DNA from: Acidobacteriota bacterium
GTDB taxonomy: Bacteria; Acidobacteriota; Polarisedimenticolia; Gp22-AA2
DNA: 7,016 nt
Assembly: GCA_016177515.1 (NCBI GenBank)
Contig: JACOUZ010000170.1
Location: 1-7,016, forward strand
Direction: 5' to 3'
Both the position numbers and the translations under genes were made by a program. Shown one piece after another: positions 1 through 7,016 of this stretch (positions are counted from its first letter, which is position 1; every line of letters begins with the position of its first letter). The notes below the pieces were generated by a model, which saw only the letters and a list, made by a program, of their open reading frames with translations, did not search any database and was not told where the DNA came from.

Positions 1-1314
1 ATCCAGGGCCGGCAGGACGTGGACCGCGATCACCAAGTAGATCGCGACCAGGCCGGCGCCGAACGCCCCGAGGGCCGCCCCGCCCCCGAGGCGCCGGTGC
101 ACCATAAGCGCCGCCAGGGTGGAGAGCAGGCCGGCACCCGCCAGGACCGCCGCCGGGAGCAGAAGCCCGGGCGCCTCCCGTCCGACCCTCGGCAGGACCA
201 CGGCCGCCCCCGCGGCCGCCAGGAGGAGCGCCGCGCCGAGAGCCCAGGCGATCGGGCGATCGGCGGGGGACGGGTCCCAGCCCAAAAGCGCCAGGTCCCA
301 GGTCCGGGCCACGAGCAGGGCGAAAAACGGCAGGAGCGGCAGCAGGTAGACGCCGCGCTTCTCGGCCGAAGCGGCGAACACGGTGAAGATGACGATGATC
401 CAGGAGTAGAGATAGGCGTTGTCCCGGTCCGGGCGCGCGCCGCGGCGCGGAAACGTGTGCCACAGGGCGAACGGCAGCAGGAGCACCCAGGGAAAGAACT
501 CCGCCGGCAGGCTGGTGACGACGTGGTAGAACGGCTGGGCGTGGTGCTCGCCGCGCGTGAAGCGGTGCCCCAGGCGCAGGAGGAGCGCCTGGAGAGGGAA
601 CTCCTCTCCGGTGCTCCGGTAGGCGACGACCCAGAAAGCGGCGGGCAGCAAGGAGAGCGGGATCCCCCAGGAGAGTCCCATGCGCCGCAGGAACCCGAGC
701 TCGCGCGTCGACGCCAGGAAGACGACCACGGCCAGAAGCGGGATGAAGATCCCGTGCGGCCCCTTGGTCAGGTTGGCGAGCCCGAGGGAGAGATAGAAGG
801 CGGCGAGCCAGGGCGCCGATCCGCCGTCCCGGTGCACGCGGTGGAATGCCAGCGCCGACAGCAGGAGCCAGGAGGTCCAGAGCATGTCCGGGTGGGCCCA
901 GCGCGCCTCCATGAAGTATCCGTAGGTCGTGGCCAGGACGACGGCGGCGAGGGCCCCGGTCCTCCTGCCGAACAGCCCCCTCCCCAGCTGGAACAGCACG
1001 ACCAGGCCGAGCAGGGCCGCGAGGCTCGAGGGGAGGCGCAGCGTGAATTCCGTCGGCCGACCCGCGGGGAGCGAGAAGAGCGCCGCCAGCCAGTGGTACA
1101 GGGGCGGCTTCTCGAAATAGAGCTCGCCGTTGTCGCGCAGCACCTCCCACGTCCCGGTCAGGTGGATTTCGCGCACGACCTCGCCGATGTCCGGCTCGTC
1201 GGGGGCCCAGAGATCGCGGCCGCCCAGGTGGGTGGAGAACAGCACGAGGCCCAGGAACAGAAGGAGCAGGAGGCAGGCGCGGTCGCTCCGGAACAGGCGG
1301 GCGGCCAGGGGCAT
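1..1314 (-). CDS. ArnT-like GT39/GT83 family membrane glycosyltransferase, C-terminal end cut off by window edge
   Basis: Reading the minus strand from the ATG at 1314 gives 438 codons with no stop before base 1, so the 3' end is missing. ArnT and related enzymes use a polyprenyl-phosphate sugar to glycosylate lipid A or another acceptor on the periplasmic side of the inner membrane. Seen here: a first membrane segment at about residues 13-27, then the acidic loop motif PDEP (D39, E40), which holds the DE pair typical of GT-C enzymes. FEKPPLYHW follows at 67-75, a hallmark of the ArnT/PMT family. Further family-like motifs are LTKGP (182-186), an H..PFY...FPW region (258-276) and EKRGVYLLPLLP (318-329). 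About 12-13 hydrophobic segments are visible. ArnT proteins are usually near 550 residues, so roughly 100 C-terminal residues, the soluble domain, lie outside. The start overlaps the stop of the upstream ABC exporter by one base (TGATG) and has no good ribosome binding site, suggesting translational coupling. Donor sugar and acceptor cannot be told; no arnBCADEF genes are visible. Confidence 0.88.
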   Translation of the reverse strand, partial: MPLAARLFRSDRACLLLLLFLGLVLFSTHLGGRDLWAPDEPDIGEVVREIHLTGTWEVLRDNGELYFEKPPLYHWLAALFSLPAGRPTEFTLRLPSSLAALLGLVVLFQLGRGLFGRRTGALAAVVLATTYGYFMEARWAHPDMLWTSWLLLSALAFHRVHRDGGSAPWLAAFYLSLGLANLTKGPHGIFIPLLAVVVFLASTRELGFLRRMGLSWGIPLSLLPAAFWVVAYRSTGEEFPLQALLLRLGHRFTRGEHHAQPFYHVVTSLPAEFFPWVLLLPFALWHTFPRRGARPDRDNAYLYSWIIVIFTVFAASAEKRGVYLLPLLPFFALLVARTWDLALLGWDPSPADRPIAWALGAALLLAAAGAAVVLPRVGREAPGLLLPAAVLAGAGLLSTLAALMVHRRLGGGAALGAFGAGLVAIYLVIAVHVLPALD

Positions 1315-3182
1315 CAGAGGACCGAGACCTCGGGCTCCTGGCCGTCGTCCTTGAACTGCAGGGCGTAAAGGCGCGCGTACAGCCCCTGGCGGGCGAGCAG
1401 ATCCGGGTGCGTGCCGCGCTCGACGATCCGCCCATTGTCGAGGACCAGGATCACGTCGGCGCGCCTGACGGTCGACAGGCGGTGGGCGATGACGAACACG
1501 GTCCGCCCGGTCATCAAGTTCTGCAGGGCGATCTGGACCTCGGCCTCCGATTCCATGTCGAGGGACGAGGTCGCCTCGTCCAGGATCAGGATCGGCGAGT
1601 CCTTCAGGATCGCCCGGGCGATCGAGATCCTCTGCCGCTGGCCGAGCGACAGGCGGTGGCCCGCCTCGCCCAGGGGCGTGTCGTAGCCGCGCGGCAGCGC
1701 TTCGATGAACGCCCCGGCGTGCGCCGCGCGCGCCGCCGCGACGACCTTCTCGAGGGGGATGCCGGCCCGGCCGTAGGCGATGTTGTTGCGCACCGTGTCG
1801 TCGAACAGGATGACTTCCTGCGTCACCAGGCCGATCTGCCGGCGCAGGGACGGGAGAGTGACGTCGCGGATGTCCGCTTCGTCGATCAGGACGGCGCCCG
1901 AAGTCACGTCGTAGAACCGGGCGAGCAGGTTGACCAGGGTCGATTTGCCCGCGCCGCTGCTGCCGACCAAGGCGACGACCGTGCCGGCCGGGACGATCAG
2001 GTCGATGCCCCGCAGGACCGGCGCCTGGCCGTAGGCGAAATGCACCCCCCGGAACTCGATGCGCTCCCTGAACGGCGGCAGGTCGGCGGCCCCCGGCATC
2101 TCGCGGATGCGGTTCGGCAGGTCCATCAGCTCGAACACCCGGCTGGCGGCCGCCATCGACTGCTGCACCTCGTTGTTGATCTTCACCAGGTTCTTGAGCG
2201 AGGCGTAGATCATCCACAGCGCCGCGATGAAGGTGGCGAACTCTCCGGGAGACAGCTTGCCGGCGGCGATGCGCTGGCCGGCGTAGGTGAACAGGGCCGC
2301 CGCCCCCACCGCGCCAATCAGCTCCAGGACGGGGGCCGTCAGCGACACCACCCGTGCCGCCCGCTTCTCGGCGGCCTGGATGCGGTCGAGCGCCTTTGTG
2401 AAGCGCCCGATCTCGAAGTCCTCCATTCCGAAGCCCTGCACGACGCGCGTCCCGGTGATCCCCTCCTTCATGATGCTGGCCGCGTCCCCCATCTTCTCCT
2501 GGCTGCGGCGGCTGGTCGCCTTCAGGCGCGAGCCGAAGCGGGCCACCGGGTAGATGACGAGGGGGAGGAGGATCAGGCAGAACGACGCCAGGCGCCAGTT
2601 CAGGTAAAACAGCCAGGCCGCCTGCCCGAGGACCACCGCCCCCAGGCGGAAGATGTCCGCCAGGTCGCCCGACACCAGCTTCTGCAGCCGGCCGACGTCG
2701 TTCACCACCCTCGAGATCAGGGACCCAGTCGGATGGTCCGAGAAAAACGCCAGCGACTGCCTTTGGATGCGGGCGTACAGGTCGGCCCTCAGGTCGCGCA
2801 CCGCCATGAGCCCCGTCCAGCGCGTCAGGTACGAAGCCAGGTACGTGAACAGCCCCTTGAGGACGAACAGCACGATGATGGCCGCGGCGATGAGCGCCAG
2901 GGTGCCGGCCGACTCGCCGCGCATCCGGCCCGCCCACGAGGTCAGGGGCGCCAGCGCTCCCCCCGCGCCGAGCAGCCTCCGGATCGAATCGAAGGGCTGG
3001 ATCTTGCCGGCCGTGGCGGCCGGGGCGATGGCGGCGCGCGGGAAGACCTCGTCCAGGATCGGCTGGATGAGGCCGAGGAGGCCCAGGTAGACGAGAGAGA
3101 TCAGGATCGAGCAGGCGACGGCGGCGGCAAGCCTCCCGGCGTACGGCCGGACGTAGCGCAGCAGTCGGAGGATGTCTTTCAT
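1314..3182 (-). CDS. msbA: MsbA-like lipid exporter, ABC transporter with fused membrane and ATPase domains
   Basis: This 622-residue half-transporter would act as a homodimer, flipping lipid A-core or a related glycolipid across the inner membrane at the cost of ATP. The N-terminal type I exporter domain (about 15-335) has six predicted helices. The end of helix 1, LIQPILDEVF (38-47), resembles LLKPLLDDGF of E. coli MsbA (from memory). The nucleotide-binding domain (about 375-610) shows A-loop Y384, Walker A GSSGAGKST (407-415), Q-loop Q455, signature LSLGQ (511-515), Walker B ILILDE (531-536, catalytic E536), D-loop SSLD (539-542) and H-loop H567. All key catalytic residues are present. Two features stand out: the signature reads LSLGQ rather than LSGGQ, and the loop between helices 1 and 2 (about 48-92) is roughly 45 residues longer than in E. 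coli MsbA. The ATG at 3182 fits the N-terminal alignment, although no Shine-Dalgarno is visible. The gene lies 34 bp after ndk and overlaps the glycosyltransferase by one base. The family is certain; the lipid substrate is inferred from homology and the neighbouring ArnT-like gene. Confidence 0.9.
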   Translation of the reverse strand: MKDILRLLRYVRPYAGRLAAAVACSILISLVYLGLLGLIQPILDEVFPRAAIAPAATAGKIQPFDSIRRLLGAGGALAPLTSWAGRMRGESAGTLALIAAAIIVLFVLKGLFTYLASYLTRWTGLMAVRDLRADLYARIQRQSLAFFSDHPTGSLISRVVNDVGRLQKLVSGDLADIFRLGAVVLGQAAWLFYLNWRLASFCLILLPLVIYPVARFGSRLKATSRRSQEKMGDAASIMKEGITGTRVVQGFGMEDFEIGRFTKALDRIQAAEKRAARVVSLTAPVLELIGAVGAAALFTYAGQRIAAGKLSPGEFATFIAALWMIYASLKNLVKINNEVQQSMAAASRVFELMDLPNRIREMPGAADLPPFRERIEFRGVHFAYGQAPVLRGIDLIVPAGTVVALVGSSGAGKSTLVNLLARFYDVTSGAVLIDEADIRDVTLPSLRRQIGLVTQEVILFDDTVRNNIAYGRAGIPLEKVVAAARAAHAGAFIEALPRGYDTPLGEAGHRLSLGQRQRISIARAILKDSPILILDEATSSLDMESEAEVQIALQNLMTGRTVFVIAHRLSTVRRADVILVLDNGRIVERGTHPDLLARQGLYARLYALQFKDDGQEPEVSVL

Positions 3183-3225
3183 CCGGGCCCGGAGGACGCG
3201 CCTGTGAGCCCCCCGCTCAACGGGG
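3183..3225 (-). other. ndk-msbA junction: GC hairpin around the ndk stop and a palindrome before the msbA start
   Basis: The ndk stop codon (3217-3219) falls in the loop of a short GC hairpin at 3211-3225 (CCCCG, 5-base loop, CGGGG). The perfect palindrome CCGGGCCCGG (3183-3192) sits directly against the msbA ATG, where a ribosome binding site would be expected. No run of T follows the hairpin on the minus strand, so it is not a standard intrinsic terminator, and read-through into msbA is likely. The two structures might lower msbA translation relative to ndk, but in such GC-rich DNA they may be chance. Confidence 0.3.
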
Positions 3226-3639
3226 CGGGATCTCCAGAGCGTTGAAGAAATACCCGATTTCGAAGCCGGCGGTCGCCGGGGAGTCCGATCCGTGCACGAT
3301 GTTCTTCTCGATCGAGGCGGCGTGATCCCGGCGGATCGTGCCCGGGTCGGCCTTCGCCGGATCGGTGGCGCCCATCAGCCTGCGCGTCCTGGCGATCGCG
3401 TCCTCCCCTTCCAGGACCATCGGCACGATCGGCCCCGAGATCATGAAGTCGACCAGGGACGGGAAGAAAGGGCGCTCCTTGTGGACGTGGTAGAACCCCT
3501 CCGCCTCCCGGCGATCGAGGCGGACCATCTTCAAGGCGACGACCCTGAGGCCCGCGGCCTCGAAGCGGCGCACCACCTCCCCGACCAGGTTCTTCGCGAC
3601 GCCGTCCGGCTTCACGATCGCAAGCGTCCTCTCGGTCAT
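3217..3639 (-). CDS. ndk: Nucleoside diphosphate kinase
   Basis: This 140-residue cytoplasmic enzyme moves the gamma-phosphate from one nucleoside triphosphate (usually ATP) to another diphosphate by way of a phosphohistidine, balancing NTP and dNTP pools. The length is typical for the family. Visible signatures are the opening strand TLAIVKPDGV with K10, FYHVH with Y50, GATDPAKADPGTIRRD (90-105) carrying the phosphate-binding arginines, and the active-site motif NIVHGSDS (113-120) with catalytic H116. The ATG at 3639 is chosen because homology begins at once (MTERTLAIVKPDG), it has a strong GGAGG five bases upstream, and it overlaps the sucD stop by 4 bp (ATGA). The same frame stays open upstream through sucD, but that part is out-of-frame sucD sequence, not an N-terminal extension. 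Placement directly after sucCD is functionally sensible: succinyl-CoA synthetase makes ATP or GTP and Ndk interconverts them. Association of the two enzymes has been reported in other organisms; here it is inference. Confidence 0.96.
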   Translation of the reverse strand: MTERTLAIVKPDGVAKNLVGEVVRRFEAAGLRVVALKMVRLDRREAEGFYHVHKERPFFPSLVDFMISGPIVPMVLEGEDAIARTRRLMGATDPAKADPGTIRRDHAASIEKNIVHGSDSPATAGFEIGYFFNALEIPPR

Positions 3640-4537
3640 CCTCTCCTCCCCGCCCCGCCGGCGCGCGGGCCCTCCTTGAGCGCGGCCTCCACGGCCTCGC
3701 CGATCTCGGCGGGGCTGTGCAGGACCCGGACGCCGCATTCCTTCAGGACCGCCATCTTCTCGGCCGCGGTGCCGTGCCCCCCCGCGATGATCGCTCCGGC
3801 GTGCCCCATGCGTTTGCCGGGCGGGGCGGTCTGGCCCGCCACGAAGGCGACCATGGGCTTCCCGAGGTCCCGGGCGGCGTAGCGCGCCGCCTCCTCCTCC
3901 GCGCCCCCGCCGATCTCGCCGATCAGCATGATGGCGCGCGTTTCGGGGTCGTCCTTGAACAGCCGGAGGGCGTCGACGAAGGTGGTGCCGATGATCGGAT
4001 CCCCGCCGATGCCGATGCAGGTGCTCTGGCCGATGCCGCGCCCGGTCAGCTGGGCCACGGCCTCGTAGGTCAAAGTGCCGCTGCGCGAGATCACGCCCAC
4101 CGGGCCGGGCCGGTGGATGTACCCCGGCATGATGCCGATCTTGCTCTTCCCGGGCGAGATGATCCCGGGGCAGTTCGGGCCGATGAGCCGCATGCGCCCC
4201 TCCCCCAGGGCGGCATTCACCGTGACCATATCCGCGGCCGGGATCCCCTCGGTGATGCACACGGCCAGCCGGATGCCGGCGTCCGCGGCCTCCAGGATGG
4301 CGTCGGCGGCCGCGGCCGGCGGCACGAAGATGAGCGACACGTCCGCGCCGGTCCTCTCGACCGCCTCCTTGACCGTGTCGAAGACCGGCACCTCCTCGTG
4401 CACGCTGCCGCCGCGCCCGGGGGTGACGCCCGCCACGATCTTCGTGCCGTACTCGCGGCAGCCGCGCGCGTGAAACGTCCCCTCCCGCCCGGTGATCCCC
4501 TGGACCACGACCCGCGTGTTCTGATCGACGAGGACGC

Positions 4538-4541
<4 letters not shown>
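3636..4541 (-). CDS. sucD: Succinyl-CoA synthetase (succinate-CoA ligase), alpha subunit
   Basis: This 301-residue subunit binds CoA and carries the phosphohistidine that passes phosphate from succinyl-phosphate to ADP or GDP in the TCA cycle step succinyl-CoA to succinate. An N-terminal CoA-binding Rossmann fold is marked by VVVQGITGREGTFH (11-24). GPNCPGIISPGKSKIGIMPG (121-140) and SRSGTLTYE (152-160) are characteristic. The C-terminal ligase domain carries GEIGG (208-212), and the active-site histidine H247 lies in KRMGHAGAIIAGG (243-255). Length is close to E. coli SucD with a short G/R-rich tail (about 291-301). The ATG at 4541 overlaps the sucC stop by 4 bp (ATGA) and is preceded by a GGGGAG-type ribosome binding site inside sucC. 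Its own stop overlaps the ndk start in the same way, so all three are likely translated in a coupled manner. It forms the catalytic complex with the SucC beta subunit encoded just upstream. Confidence 0.97.
3645..3649 (-). promoter_or_regulatory. Ribosome binding site of ndk
   Basis: GGAGG on the minus strand, five bases before the ndk ATG, lies inside the last codons of sucD. It is the best Shine-Dalgarno in the window. It decides the ndk start at 3639 against the much longer open frame that runs back into sucD. Confidence 0.75.
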
Positions 4542-5701
<1,160 letters not shown>

Positions 5702-5709
5702 GGCGCCCC

Positions 5710-5738
5710 TATATAGCATCGCGCCCGGATCGTGTCAA
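5710..5738 (-). promoter_or_regulatory. Promoter of the sucC-sucD-ndk-msbA operon
   Basis: On the minus strand there is a perfect -35 TTGACA (5733-5738), a 17-bp spacer and a -10 TATATA (5710-5715), with the extended -10 element TGC directly before it. Only eight bases (GGGGCGCC) separate the -10 box from the sucC ATG, which places the predicted transcription start near 5703, about two bases before the start codon. The match to the sigma-70 consensus is strong for such GC-rich DNA. The start site is predicted, not measured. Confidence 0.82.
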
Positions 5739-5753
5739 ACCGTTGTTTTGACA
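5733..5753. promoter_or_regulatory. Inverted repeat TGTCAAA-N7-TTTGACA joining the two -35 boxes, possible operator
   Basis: Seven-base perfect arms at 5733-5739 and 5747-5753 flank a seven-base centre. The arms contain the -35 hexamers of both divergent promoters, so part of the symmetry comes from two TTGACA boxes facing away from each other. One further matching base on each side makes the arms longer than the hexamers alone. A dimeric regulator bound here would cover both -35 boxes at once. No regulator gene is present in the window and I cannot name the binding protein. Confidence 0.4.
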
Positions 5754-5776
5754 GGCATTAGATGCTCTGCTACGAT
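5748..5776 (+). promoter_or_regulatory. Promoter of dacB
   Basis: On the plus strand there is a perfect -35 TTGACA (5748-5753), a 17-bp spacer and a -10 TACGAT (5771-5776, four of six consensus bases) preceded by the extended -10 TGC (5768-5770). Transcription should start near 5783, giving a leader of about 27 bases before the ATG at 5810. It mirrors the sucC promoter around position 5743; both share TGCTA at the -10 end. Confidence 0.75.
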
Positions 5777-5809
5777 GCGCGGGCGGTTGATCCTGGGGCT
5801 CTGTCCGCG

Positions 5810-7016
5810 ATGACGTTGGTTCCCATCCCTCCGGCGCGGCGTTTTCCTGCGGCCGTCCCGGCCGCGGTCCTGTGGCTCCTCGGCTCGCTCCCGGCGCTCC
5901 CCGCCGTGGAGCCGGCCGCTTCCGTGCCGCTCGCCGATCGCCTGGCTCCCCTGGTGCGCGCCCCCGCCCTCGGCCCGGAGGACACGGGGGTCGCCGTCCT
6001 GCTCCTGCCGGAGGGGCGCCCGATCTTCCTGCGCCAGGCCGACCGTCCCCTGCAGCCGGCCTCGACGCAGAAAATCCTGACGACCGCCGCCGCCCTGGCG
6101 CTCCTGAAACCGGAGTACGTCTACCGGACGCGCGTGCTCGCCGACGCGCCGATCGACGGATCCGGAGCGGTGGCCGGGAATCTTTACATCCAGGGGGCCG
6201 GCGCGCCCGATCTCGTGGGAGAGTCGTGGTGGCTCATCGCGCGCCGGCTGTCGGCTCTCGGCCTGCGCCGCGTCCAGGGCGACCTGGTCGCCGACGAGTC
6301 CCTCTTCGATGCGGCGCGCCGCCCGCCGGGCTGGCCCCAGCCTGCGGCCGACTCCTGGTACAACGCGCCGATCGGCGCCCTGTCCTGCAACTTCAACGTG
6401 GTCACCGTGACCATCGATCCGTCGCCGTTCGCGGGGGCGCGTCCGGACCTGACCCTGGAGCCGGTCGCATCCTTCTTCCAGGTCCTGAACCGGGCCGTCA
6501 CGACGGCGGGACCGACGTCGCTCACCGTGTCGCGCTCCTTCGAAGGCGGCCGGAACTCTCTGGTCGTGAGCGGCACCATCAGGCGCGGCAGCGGTCCGTC
6601 CGTGTTTCACCGCGCCGTGGAGGAGCCCGCGCTCTATGCCCTGACCGCCTTCCGCGAGATCGCCCGCGGAGAGCAGATCGAGGTCGAAGGAGGACTTTCG
6701 GTCGGTGCCGCGCCCGAGACCGCGCGCGAGATCCACACCCACGAGTCGCGCCCCCTGGGGGCCCTGGTCCGTGACATGAACAAGAACAGCAACAACTTCA
6801 TGGCCGAGATGATCGTCAAGACGCTCGGCGCCCAGTTCGTCGGGACCCCCGGGACCACCGCCGGCGGCCTGGAAGTGATCCGGGATTATCTTGCCGGGCT
6901 GGGGCTCGACCTGGAGGGGACCAGGCTGGCGGACGGGTCCGGCCTGTCGGACGACGACCGCCTGCCGGCGCGCTTCCTGGCCGAGGTGCTGGCGCGCGCC
7001 CGGGCCGATTTCGAGA
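5810..7016 (+). CDS. dacB: D-alanyl-D-alanine carboxypeptidase/endopeptidase (PBP4 type, peptidase family S13), C-terminal end cut off
   Basis: The frame from the ATG at 5810 is open for 402 codons to the window edge. PBP4/DacB enzymes are periplasmic and remove the terminal D-Ala from peptidoglycan stem peptides or cleave cross-links. The start of the protein looks like a signal peptide: RR at 10-11, a hydrophobic stretch at about 13-30 and a possible cleavage site after A32 (LPA/VEP). The catalytic SxxK motif is STQK (S85, K88) within PASTQKILT. The second motif SxN is SNN (S327, N329) within NKNSNNFMAEM. DGSGLSDDDRLPA (375-387) matches the conserved segment after it. The third motif (K[ST]G) should lie beyond the window. 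About 240 residues separate the first two motifs, as expected for the large insertion of class C PBPs. The only Shine-Dalgarno candidate is a weak GGGG 11 bases upstream (5795-5798). No in-frame ATG or GTG exists between the promoter and 5810. It is divergent from the sucC operon and has its own promoter. Confidence 0.92.
   Translation, partial: MTLVPIPPARRFPAAVPAAVLWLLGSLPALPAVEPAASVPLADRLAPLVRAPALGPEDTGVAVLLLPEGRPIFLRQADRPLQPASTQKILTTAAALALLKPEYVYRTRVLADAPIDGSGAVAGNLYIQGAGAPDLVGESWWLIARRLSALGLRRVQGDLVADESLFDAARRPPGWPQPAADSWYNAPIGALSCNFNVVTVTIDPSPFAGARPDLTLEPVASFFQVLNRAVTTAGPTSLTVSRSFEGGRNSLVVSGTIRRGSGPSVFHRAVEEPALYALTAFREIARGEQIEVEGGLSVGAAPETAREIHTHESRPLGALVRDMNKNSNNFMAEMIVKTLGAQFVGTPGTTAGGLEVIRDYLAGLGLDLEGTRLADGSGLSDDDRLPARFLAEVLARARADFE

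Noticed and set aside
19..1368. A 449-codon open frame on the plus strand opposite the ArnT-like gene
   Set aside because: Its translation is a low-complexity R/E/Q/G/P mixture. The opposite strand encodes a convincing multi-pass membrane enzyme with family motifs.
3211..3225. Intrinsic terminator after ndk
   Set aside because: The stem is only five base pairs and no T-run follows on the minus strand; it also overlaps the ndk stop codon.
1407..3245. A 612-codon open frame on the plus strand opposite msbA
   Set aside because: It lies antisense to a gene with every ABC exporter motif. Its translation is rich in R, D, Q, G and H with no domain signature, which is the usual shadow of a high-GC gene.
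3316..3342. TIRRDH in Ndk instead of the common TIRGDF as a possible active-site defect
   Set aside because: The glycine and phenylalanine positions vary among bacterial Ndk proteins, while the arginine, the aspartate and the NIVHGSDS histidine motif are intact.
3217..4260. A 347-codon frame that would fuse about 207 extra residues to the N-terminus of Ndk
   Set aside because: The extra part is sucD read out of frame, with H/R/G/D-rich low-complexity sequence. Ndk homology, the GGAGG site and the ATGA overlap all point to the start at 3639.
5702..5719. A six-residue longer N-terminus for SucC (MLYRGA before MKIHEYQ)
   Set aside because: The upstream ATG lies next to the -10 box, upstream of the predicted transcript start, and family homology begins at MKIHEYQ.
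5735..6742. A 335-codon minus-strand open frame opposite dacB, and a 300-codon plus-strand frame at 5872-6774
   Set aside because: The dacB frame carries a signal peptide, SxxK and SxN motifs; the other two frames have no motifs, and the minus one would run through the divergent promoters.

Overview
The window is a very GC-rich stretch of bacterial chromosome from a Gram-negative organism. It carries an MsbA-type lipid exporter, an ArnT-type membrane glycosyltransferase and a periplasmic PBP4-type carboxypeptidase, all of which imply an LPS-type outer membrane or a related envelope. The order sucC-sucD-ndk followed by envelope genes would fit a high-GC lineage such as Acidobacteriota or a deltaproteobacterial relative. 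That placement is an inference from gene order and composition only. Nothing indicates a plasmid, phage or mobile element.

Layout: five tightly packed genes run leftward on the minus strand, and one gene runs rightward from a shared divergent promoter region. From right to left the minus-strand run is sucC (4538-5701), sucD (3636-4541), ndk (3217-3639), an msbA-like ABC exporter (1314-3182) and an ArnT-like GT39/GT83 glycosyltransferase (1-1314, cut by the window edge). sucC/sucD and sucD/ndk overlap by 4 bp (ATGA), ndk to msbA is a 34-bp gap, and msbA/arnT-like overlap by 1 bp (TGATG). This looks like one transcription unit with translational coupling. On the plus strand, dacB (D-Ala-D-Ala carboxypeptidase/endopeptidase, peptidase family S13) starts at 5810 and runs off the right edge.

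The 108-bp divergent intergenic region (5702-5809) holds the best regulatory signal. Two near-consensus sigma-70-type promoters stand back to back, each with TTGACA, a 17-bp spacer and an extended TGC -10. Their -35 boxes form the arms of an inverted repeat, TGTCAAA-N7-TTTGACA. The sucC promoter lies so close to its ATG that the message is predicted to be essentially leaderless.

How the genes fit together: SucCD makes ATP or GTP from succinyl-CoA in the TCA cycle, and Ndk equilibrates nucleoside triphosphates. The two downstream genes probably export and decorate lipid A or another lipid-linked envelope glycolipid. The divergent dacB trims peptidoglycan. The window therefore couples central energy metabolism to envelope assembly. 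I do not see a clearly new biological system here. The items most worth a second look are the mirrored promoter/operator, the leaderless start and the exporter-glycosyltransferase pairing.
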